Source: Ctena decussata
Lineage: Eukaryota > Mollusca > Bivalvia > Lucinida > Lucinidae
DNA: 64,000 nucleotides
Direction: 5' to 3'
Assembly (NCBI GenBank): GCA_963989385.1
Contig: OZ022512.1
Span: 24,449,899 to 24,513,898 of the forward strand
Shown here: positions 58,601-64,000 of the stretch, piece by piece
How the letters are laid out: the number at the start of each line of letters is the position of its first letter
How positions within the stretch are numbered: position 1 is the first letter of the stretch
Translations under genes and position numbers: made by a program
Notes under the pieces: model-generated
Told to the model about the DNA's origin: nothing
The model's database searches: none
The model's input: only the letters and a program-made list of their open reading frames with translations

Positions 58601-60878
58601 AATAAAACATGGTTGTGCGTACTATGAAATTGCCCCTAGTTACGCCCCTGGAATGTATCGTTATCATCATAAAGCCTCGTAACAAGTTTTCCAATAGCTG
58701 TCTAAAATATCGTTTCATTACCAAATCTAGGCAAGAGTATCAGAAATGGACGTGCAAGACGCCAAAAGATCCGAAGGAATAGAAGCCTAACCATGCAACA
58801 ATTTAGTTATTGTAGATGCGTGAAGTCAGTAAACTTCTAAATATTGGTATTACTAAGAGTTACATGTACATGTAGGACTTAATCTATTAGCAAACCGTTT
58901 TAATTAAGGAATGAATTTCATTTTTCTGATGTTTATCGAAGTATAAACTACATTGGGTTGCGTGCAAAGTAAGTGAACCCTGGAGGGGTTCATGTAAACT
59001 TTGCTAGCGACCCAATGTAGTTTATACTTCGATAAACACCAGAAAAATAAAGTTCACTGCTTATATTTACATTCTTTTCTATCTATTATTTGATCACAAA
59101 TTTGTGTTGGAGGCTACAGTTGAAGTAGAAAAATGTTTTAACGCAGTTTTTCTACTAATAGCGGAACAGCGTCAACGACGTAACAATGACTCATAACGTC
59201 GCCTACGTCCGATAAGATTGGAGAACCATGGATTATTTTGACGTTATTTACGGTCAGGTAACGTCGCGTGAACCGATGTAGTTATCGAAGTATAAACTAC
59301 GTTACGTTCTAATGGTTTACTACGGGGCTTTTAAATAAATGCATTGAGAATGTAAATATTTGCTTATATTTACTTTCTTGGTGTCTTTACTGAAAAACCC
59401 TATAGTAAACCATTGGAACGCAATGTAGTTTACATTCCAATAACTACATTGAGAAACGCGACGTCAATGACGTAAAAATAAACAATGGCTCTCTACAACC
59501 TGATTTGACGTCAGCAACATCATGACGTCATGCCCGCCGTTCTGCTGTTTGCAGAAAAAAACTGCGAGTACATGTTTTACTGCTTCAATTTTAGCGCTTA
59601 TATAAGATTTTTTATGACAGATTTGATTGAAACAAAATGCAAATATAAGCAATGAACTTAATTTTGCTGATGTTTATCGAAGTTTAAACTACAGTGGGTC
59701 ACTAGCCAAGTTTACATGAACCCCTTCGGGGTTCATTCACTCTGCACGTGACCCAATGTAGTTTACACTTCGATAAACCTCAGAAAAATGAAATTCATTT
59801 AAGGAATGAATTTCATTTTTCCGAGGTTTATCGAAGTGTAAACTACATTGGGTCACGTGCAAAGTGAATGAACTCCGAAGGGGTTCATGTAAACTTTGCT
59901 AGTGACCCAATGTAGTTTACACTTCGATTAACACCAGAAAAATTAAGTTCATTGCTTATATTTACATCCGTTTCAATCAAATCTTTCATGAAAAAGCATA
60001 TATAAGCGCTAAAATTGAAGCACTAAAACATGTACACGCAGTTTTTTCTGCTAACATCAGAACAGCATACATGACGTCATGACGTTGCTGACGTCCAATC
60101 AGATTGTAGAGAACCATTGTTTATTTTGACGTCATTGACGTCGCGTGTCTCAATGTAATTATTGGAATGTAAACTACATTAGGTTCCTATGGTTTACTAT
60201 AGGGCTTTTCAGTAAATACACCAAGAATGTAAATATTCCTTAATTAACAAGGGTGACAACCTACGCCATAGCGCTGACGTCATAATCGTTTTATCAGCGG
60301 CCTTAATTAGATAACTGTTTTGCATAATGAAGGCTTAGCAAACACTGAAACAACCAAATATCTAGTCGATCTGGTGCCTATAGATGTTTTGGACTCAGTA
60401 TTACCAGAATTCACCATAAAATACTTGCTGAAACTGATAACGCTTCAACAGAGTGATCTGTATCGACTCTGCCTTAATGCATGTTTATCTCAACTGTTCA
60501 CATCAAAAATTGTGGTCAGGAGTTTTATAATTTCTCACTCTTCGAAGAATCTAGCCCTATATATCTGGACAATATATATATGTAGGCACCGACTCGCCGT
60601 TTTATCTTGTGTTAAAATCCTGTCTCTTATATGTTACAAACGGAATATCTGTCAGAGTTTCTTCAAAATGACGGTCGAATAATTAATTCTGTCACGCGCT
60701 ACTATGACGTAGGTTGTTACCCCTGATTAAGAGGCCGTGATTCAACTCTGCCTCATACCCGAAAAGTAAGACATAAACTTCTCTCGATCAGCACAGAGAA
60801 AAATATACCTGTTTTAAAAATGTCGATGCCACTTCCCAAGCCAGCCAAAGTACCGTTGAAATAATGAACAGACGGAAC
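43586..60878 (-). CDS. PLXDC-like gene, copy B (5' end outside window; truncated or pseudogene)
   Basis: Second minus-strand copy, head-to-tail with copy A. Exons in order encode an IPSV/GLGSGIDIF block, a FTPLS block, the PSI domain, the membrane helix and a terminal RPSQW tail. The exons before the first block lie beyond 64000. The coding parts are open with good splice sites, and they diverge clearly from copy A, so the duplication is old. The helix exon, however, reads into an interspersed repeat, meets TAG at 52460-52462 and has no usable donor to reach the last exon at 43586-43693. As read, the product would end right after HPTTPSGR and lack the tail. Confidence 0.75.
43935..44012. repeat. 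Family-E, one arm
   Basis: GCTCGGAAGCAGCCAATCAG to TTTTATAGCCTTGAACCC, matching the right arm of 30125-30287. Confidence 0.75.
44097..45106. mobile_element. TIR element with perfect 26-bp ends
   Basis: GGGTTGATCCAGAAGTAATG plus TCACTG at 44097-44122 recurs exactly inverted near 45081-45106. The right edge continues as CTCGTAC, i.e. a TACGAGGG-type mariner end. Internal sequence (including an open 92-codon plus-strand frame from 44713) is unrecognised, so this is a non-autonomous passenger element. It lies just downstream of the copy B last exon. Confidence 0.7.
45335..45412. repeat. GATGAG..CTCATC hairpin
   Basis: GGCAAACAGTGTAGATTCAG, then GATGAGGTGGCTCATAATGA mirrored, then TGGATCTACTCTGTTTG. 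Confidence 0.7.
45671..45850 (+). repeat. Family-G repeat
   Basis: TAGCTGGGCAGATATGT, TTTTGATAAAAGCATGAAAT and TCAGGGTGGATGCCAAGC. Occurs inverted at 52297-52461. Confidence 0.8.
45860..48265. other. Copy B intron, AT-rich unique sequence
   Basis: The longest stretch of the window without a recognised repeat; contains a poly(A) run and a G-rich patch at 47688-47716. No exon found. Confidence 0.45.
46546..46569. repeat. Poly(A) tract
   Basis: Simple repeat in the copy B intron. Confidence 0.85.
48733..49543. mobile_element. 811-bp TA-flanked TIR element nested in the array
   Basis: The ends CTGGCGTCCGACCAGTGGTG and the inverse of CCACTGGTCGCCAGCCAG are flanked by TA on both sides. Removing it restores the array sequence GGCTCTATATGAAAT found in other units, which defines the insertion exactly. 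Inner inverted copies of GCGTACCAGTGGTGACC occur near both ends. No coding capacity seen. Confidence 0.85.
49852..50052 (+). mobile_element. 5'-truncated copy of the same SINE inside the array
   Basis: The body is nearly identical to 6804-7000 and the tail is repeated AACC. The host repeat sequence CCCAATGCTAC occurs on both sides (49830 region and 50052 onward), a target-site duplication. It marks insertion after the array was formed. Confidence 0.85.
51262..52290. other. Copy B sequence downstream of helix exon
   Basis: Searched for the displaced end of the helix exon (KWLID-like codons plus donor) without success. Confidence 0.4.
52297..52461 (-). repeat. Family-G repeat that truncates the copy B helix exon
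   Basis: Reverse orientation of 45671-45850; its first bases provide the TAG stop of the exon at 52460-52578. Confidence 0.8.
52460..52578 (-). pseudogene. Copy B, transmembrane exon interrupted by a repeat
   Basis: Starts in phase 1 after CATATTTCAG and encodes KTVAIVVIIAVVVVLISLLG then GWIYYAYKHPTTPSGR, followed by TAG. Copy A continues at this point with KWLID and a GTAAGT donor. Immediately after the AGA codon the sequence becomes a repeat (52297-52461, inverted relative to 45671-45850). The stop therefore comes from the repeat, and the original exon end and donor are missing. Confidence 0.78.
52580..53740. other. Copy B intron upstream of helix exon
   Basis: Should hold or border the missing linker exon between PSI and helix; no convincing phase 0-to-1 exon seen. 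Confidence 0.4.
53745..54640 (+). repeat. Related terminal-hairpin repeat
   Basis: Diverged units with CCTTGAAACTTGGTAT and ACATGACCAAGATGGCCACC. It ends CAGGTGAGCTGCAGGACCACTGGTCCTC, a different hairpin sequence at the same position. The left end is unclear. Confidence 0.6.
54661..54839 (+). CDS. Possible C-terminal exon of an unknown gene
   Basis: Open frame encoding RICSCSGDQTARDHIQAD, KTTCNNEELQRYNYLTKL and YDTLRNTIFSIKKRLEDWDT, then TAA. The last 35 residues have a coiled-coil-like heptad pattern. It begins right after the 3' end of the repeat that ends near 54640, so any upstream exon would be on the far side of that insertion. No family was recognised; it could be chance. Confidence 0.25.
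55061..55304. repeat. Family-A element (12)
   Basis: Near-complete; ends AATTGAGCCGCGAC and GTCGCGGTTCAATT. Confidence 0.85.
55377..55614. repeat. Family-A element (13)
   Basis: Near-complete, same orientation as (12), 72 bp away. Confidence 0.85.
56001..56143 (-). CDS. Copy B, PSI-domain exon
   Basis: 143 bp, phase 1 to 0, acceptor TTTATCTTTAG, donor GAG/GTATGT. It encodes CELARDSQTCISDRFLFY then CKKCRVIKHCSDEIDRQV and QQWLRTNCKHE. Seven cysteines in PSI spacing plus the conserved W before the last cysteine support the call. The half-exon on the plus strand at 29894-29971 is closer to this copy than to copy A. Confidence 0.88.
56865..57045. repeat. Family-A element (14), right end lost
   Basis: Left end, centre and inner arm are present. 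It breaks off after GGGCGGATAT. Confidence 0.75.
57537..57644 (-). CDS. Copy B, exon with VDASHIRKGAVIKFTPLS block
   Basis: 108 bp, phase 1 to 1, acceptor TTTTTGCTTCAG, donor TCAA/GTATGT. It encodes SAAVDTVIGSVAYQAV then LVDASHIRKGAVIKFTPLS. It is the counterpart of copy A 8820-8922 and of the PLXDC HRVEL...MTPLP stretch. It joins in phase to the PSI exon. Confidence 0.78.
57720..58114 (-). repeat. Family-D element, inverted and partly deleted
   Basis: Reverse orientation relative to 21041. The hairpin is at 57955-58110; the middle of the body is missing. Confidence 0.75.
58427..58652. repeat. MITE with inner palindrome
   Basis: Ends AGGGCGTAGCTACC and inverse of TAGTTACGCCCCT; inner TTGAAATTTTGTCAA mirrored. 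Confidence 0.65.
58908..59366 (+). repeat. Family-D element
   Basis: Complete unit: hairpin 58908-59060, then body with ACGTCGCCTACGTCC and GACGTCGC-type sites. Confidence 0.8.
59367..60237. repeat. Head-to-head family-D pair forming an 870-bp palindrome
   Basis: Two units in mirror orientation meet near 59797 (AAATTCATTTAAGGAATGAATTT). The arms match over about 430 bp with scattered differences. Confidence 0.85.
60249..60725. repeat. TIR element, ends GGGTGACAACCTACG
   Basis: Left GGGTGACAACCTACGCCATA and right inverse of GACGTAGGTTGTTACCCC. The 120-codon plus-strand frame inside has no recognised similarity. Confidence 0.65.
60809..60878 (-). CDS. Copy B, exon with VPSVHYFNGT...GSGIDIF block
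   Basis: 70 bp, phase 0 to 1, acceptor TTTGTTTTTAG, donor ACAG/GTATAT. It encodes VPSVHYFNGTLAGLGSGIDI then FKT, with one N-glycosylation site (NGT). It matches the PLXDC IPV...VGLSDAF segment. Confidence 0.72.
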
Positions 60879-61247
60879 CTAAAAACAAAATGCGTGAAAT
60901 AAGAAATTAGCTACATGTAACACTTGCACTTGGTCAGCATATGTATTGACAGCACAGTCAGCTGATCACAGGCTAACCTCGCTGGTGGTATCGAATTTGA
61001 ATTCCGGCGCCTGCGAATTATTCACATTCTCTACCGCGTTCTATTGCATACTGAATATCAATTTCATCCTATCATTATCTCGTAATGATCAAACTGCTTA
61101 TTGAAAGGTACGTAATACTAAATTTTATCTTCGTATCCATTTGTCAGACAAATTATGTCTCTGTGTATTATAGTTGACAAAATCGCAAACCTGTGCCAGT
61201 AAGTTCATTTTTAAGATAGCCAATTGAACAGAACCAAGCAGGCACAC

Positions 61248-61326
61248 AAGGTTGAATCAACCTTGAATCAACCTTAATTCAACGTCGTGACGTTGAATCA
61301 AGGTTGATTCAAAGTTGATTCAACCA
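61248..61326. repeat. Palindromic TTGAATCAA cluster
   Basis: Repeated GGTTGAATCAACC words arranged symmetrically around AACGTCGTGACGTT. Confidence 0.7.
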
Positions 61327-61442
61327 TGTGCGCCGAGTGGGAAGATGGTTTTGGATTGCTCATTCACTTGGAAATTTATCGAGCAGTGAGGAATCTTATT
61401 ACAGATGATCTAGCCACCTGAGTAAACTTACAGTAAATTTGT

Positions 61443-61674
61443 ATGCCACGAGACGACAAACAAAGTGGTTGTGCGCCCCGCGCAGGCTCAGTTCAGCATG
61501 GCCTTCCGCCAAGTCCGATCAGACTCTTCGCAAAGCCCTTAAAGAGTAGCTAAGGGACTAAGCTACTTGCATGGGGGCAGCGAAGTCTCTGATCAGACTG
61601 GGCGGATGCCCAGACTGATCTGAGTCTGCGCTGGGCGCACAACCACTTTGTTGGTTTTCTCGCGTCGCGGCTCA
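61443..61674. repeat. Family-A element (15)
   Basis: Complete except for a damaged left end. Confidence 0.82.
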
Positions 61675-62225
61675 AGTGTTTTAGATATGTACAAAACAGG
61701 TGTTCAACTTCAGAAAAAATCTTTCAGAAACTACCATTAATATAAGTAAAACAGCTATCAAATTTTCATTGAATTAAAAAATGTTTTTGATGATTTCCAT
61801 TATCGACCGAACTTGAGCAGTTATAGCAAATAACTGCCCTTAGCAATAACATAATTTGATGTGTTTCCTCCTGTCTCGTGGGTTGAAAGGTGAACTTGAA
61901 TCTTTCATTCTTTGAGCTTTTTAAGTAGATAACAGCCCAAAAGTGATAAAAATAATGTTTTGAAAAACATTTGTTAAAAATTATAGTTTTACAAAGTAGA
62001 AAGATTGACCGATTAGAATTTTTGTCAAGTATATATCCTGCTTATATTACTGCTCCTGAACAGACTAATACATTCGTAAGTTTTACGGCCAAATACCTGG
62101 CAGCTGATAAATTACGGTAGAATACCATGCCTTTTTAATATATTGAAAATGAGAGTACTGTGTTAAAGGCCCCATTGCTCTATAAACACGAAAAATTTCA
62201 TCACGAGAGTAGTAAAGGGCGCCAC

Positions 62226-62296
62226 TACGGGGACAGCCGTCCGGAGACTAAGTCCGCAACCTGGGGCAGTCTCGGGCCGGGCTGTCCCCGTAGATG
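62226..62296. repeat. GC-rich hairpin
   Basis: CTACGGGGACAGCC pairs with GGCTGTCCCCGTAG, and GGAGACT with AGTCTCG, across a short loop. Confidence 0.75.
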
Positions 62297-62396
62297 ACAC
62301 CGCTTTAGTAAGCTTGAAAAGGCTAGTTTGAAATAACTTAGTCTTTTTTTCAGGTGGGAAGTCTATGTAATATGGCATAGGAGATGTCGTAGGAGG

Positions 62397-62632
62397 CTAT
62401 ACAGCAATATGCGTCTGCTATGAGTCTCTTGGCCTTGTATCTCAAGACCTCACTATACCAGAGGCATAACTCTATAGCGTCAGTTGATGGTGTAAGTTGC
62501 TGTGGCATACTCTTGTTCATTCTGTTCAATTTCTGAGGCTTTACAGTAATATGCGTCTGCTATCAGTCTCTTGGCCCTGTATCTCAGGGCCTCACTATAC
62601 CAGAGGCATAACTCTAAAGCGTCAGTACTTGT
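62397..62632. repeat. Two direct copies of a ~95-bp segment
   Basis: AATATGCGTCTGCTAT, TCACTATACCAGAGGCATAA and AAGCGTCAGT occur at 62408-62480 and 62550-62625. Confidence 0.75.
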
Positions 62633-62771
62633 TCTTGGGGATTATAAAATCTTGTATCTCAAGATTTTAATGTTCTGGACTGAAATTATTTCTTACTAGC
62701 CTTCTAAAGCCTGACTACTACATTTGATGACGAGAAGATCTCTGCTGCCAGTGTGCTTGAACTTGTGGGTA

Positions 62772-62935
62772 TCTAGTGGAAGGTCCACATATCCACATTG
62801 AAATTGTGGAGCTGATGTGGATGTCAAGTGGAAGGTCCACATATCCACATTGAAATTGTGGAGCTGATGTGGATGTCAAGTGGAAGGTCCACATATCCAC
62901 ATTGAAATTGTGGAGCTGATGTGGATGATGTGGAC
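62772..62935. repeat. 52-bp minisatellite, three units
   Basis: Units start AAGTGGAAGGTCCACATATC and are nearly identical. Each contains TCCACA/TGTGGA inverted words; flanking sequence to 63005 is a degenerate run of the same words. Confidence 0.85.
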
Positions 62936-63141
62936 TTGATGTGTATGCAATGTGGAGGTTATGTGGATGATGTGGATCCACAATGTGGAGTTTCCACATG
63001 TCCACATCTACACATTAGACAAATCGGCTTACCCTGTCCCATTTCTGACAGACTGACACAATGCATCTCAAAACCTCACTGTTACAATAATAAGAACTAG
63101 GAAGAAAAGAACAATTAACAACAGTTTAAATTCAGAACAAC

Positions 63142-63147
63142 TTTATT
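63142..63147 (-). promoter_or_regulatory. Polyadenylation signal AATAAA (minus strand)
   Basis: Lies ~200 bp downstream of the stop of the ORF at 63346-63975; could end its transcript. Confidence 0.45.
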
Positions 63148-63345
63148 TGTCCCGCTCATCTATTCATTACGACAGACAGAGGATTAGGACCGTCCCTCTG
63201 TCTTCGTTTACATAATGATCATTAGTCTTTCATAGTAAATAAAACTTTTTGATAGGTCCCACTGCAGGTCTACTATTATTTAAATGATCGCAGTGCTTTG
63301 CCATCGCTGAAATGGTTAATTTCAAAGTCCTATCAAGAATCAATG

Positions 63346-63975
63346 TCATTGGGTTTCCTCTTCAACAGTTAAAGTTGGTCTTTCATATTCGTCAAGTTTT
63401 CGTTCAAGTAGATATCTTCTTTTTTTCACTGCATACTGCATCGCCTCTTCTTCATCATAGTCTTCATCTTCTTTCAATCTGTGAGCTGTTGATATTACTT
63501 TCTTGTGGATAGGATCTTTTCTCAAAGCAGACCCGAGTGCCACGAGGTCTTGATACTTGGTAACCAGCGTTGATCTGTATTTTGGTTTCAGTTCTTCATA
63601 TGCCATTTCCTCAGCTGATTCAACATCGATGTTAGGTGTCTCCTGCATGGTATTTTCCACTGTTTCATCGAACTGATCTTGATTGTCTCTGTAAGTACTT
63701 CTCATTAGTCTATCCCAAGGACTTGTCTTTTGAATTTTCCTGCGTTTGGCTTTCTGTTTTTCCTCTTTACTAGCAGACTCACTGTCTGTCTCCACTTCTG
63801 ACGGTTCTGTGTCTGGATCGTCTGAGAGTTTACTATAATCATATTCTCCAAAGATATCATGTCCTTTCATTCCCTTCAAATATTTTCTGTTTGTAGTTAC
63901 ATCCGATGCTTCTGAGATAGTACTTTCTTCGCTGTCAGACATAGTTGTAGTTGCTTTACAAACACCACTGGACAT
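63346..63975 (-). CDS. Unknown acidic/basic ORF, 209 codons
   Basis: Longest uninterrupted ORF in the window. The N-terminal half is Ser/Asp/Glu-rich (SDSEESTISEASDV; DPDTEPSEVETDSES) and is followed by a basic nuclear-localisation-like stretch (KQKAKRRKIQKT). The C-terminal half is predicted helical and highly charged (KEDEDYDEEEAMQYAVKKRR). I recognise no catalytic motif. AATAAA on the minus strand (63142-63147) lies about 200 bp after the stop, so this could be an intronless gene, a last exon, or an accessory ORF of a transposon. The ATG at 63975 is 25 bp from the window edge and the frame could start earlier. Confidence 0.5.
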   Translation of the reverse strand: MSSGVCKATTTMSDSEESTISEASDVTTNRKYLKGMKGHDIFGEYDYSKLSDDPDTEPSEVETDSESASKEEKQKAKRRKIQKTSPWDRLMRSTYRDNQDQFDETVENTMQETPNIDVESAEEMAYEELKPKYRSTLVTKYQDLVALGSALRKDPIHKKVISTAHRLKEDEDYDEEEAMQYAVKKRRYLLERKLDEYERPTLTVEEETQ

Positions 63976-64000
63976 ATGTCTTCTCAGGCTGTCTGATCGA

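Noticed and set aside
60320..60682. 120-codon plus-strand ORF
   Set aside because: It lies wholly inside a TIR element and has no recognised motif.

Overview
The window is nuclear DNA from a eukaryote, almost certainly a bivalve mollusc. It is AT-rich, intron-rich and packed with short non-autonomous transposons, tRNA-derived SINEs with short-motif tails, LINE and mariner remnants, and large palindromes. There is no operon structure, no ribosomal or CRISPR locus, and most long ORFs are accidental or transposon-derived. The bivalve assignment rests on the style of the repeats and on recognised repeat types; it is an inference.

The real gene content is two tandem copies, both on the minus strand, of a gene for a plexin-domain-containing protein (PLXDC / TEM7-like: signal peptide, nidogen-like region, PSI domain, one membrane helix, short tail starting around an RPSxW motif). 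I rebuilt them exon by exon from splice sites, reading phase and protein similarity. Copy A runs from a signal-peptide exon at 27922-28009 down to a membrane-helix exon at 97-227 and continues off the left edge. Its exons are at 27225-27331, 23526-23642, 21994-22063, 20322-20441, 10157-10252, 8820-8922 and 6034-6176, with two weaker candidates at 20019-20053 and 13753-13803. Copy B enters from beyond the right edge with exons at 60809-60878, 57537-57644, 56001-56143 (PSI), 52460-52578 (membrane helix) and 43586-43693 (last exon). One linker exon between PSI and membrane helix is predicted by phase in both copies but was not found. In copy B the membrane-helix exon runs into an interspersed repeat that supplies an in-frame stop and removes the donor site, so B is a truncated receptor or a young pseudogene.

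Two further pieces of the same PSI exon lie on the plus strand. One (12882-13003) is decayed and sits between two copies of a transposon-like element. The other (29894-29971) is an open half-exon with an intact donor, joined to a truncated element.

Layout. 0-28 kb: copy A, its introns filled with a recurrent palindromic element (family A), LINE remnants, a 2.2-kb palindrome (13413-15610), a mariner derivative (22086-23007) and a tandem-repeat array (23768-26183). 28-43.5 kb: intergenic, with a second mariner derivative, a Tc1 remnant, inverted-repeat elements, and the stray half-exon. 43.5-61 kb: copy B, with a second array (48269-51260) in the opposite orientation carrying nested insertions, and large family-D palindromes at 57.7-60.2 kb. 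61-64 kb: family-A element, minisatellites and one 209-codon minus-strand ORF of unknown function with its own polyadenylation signal.
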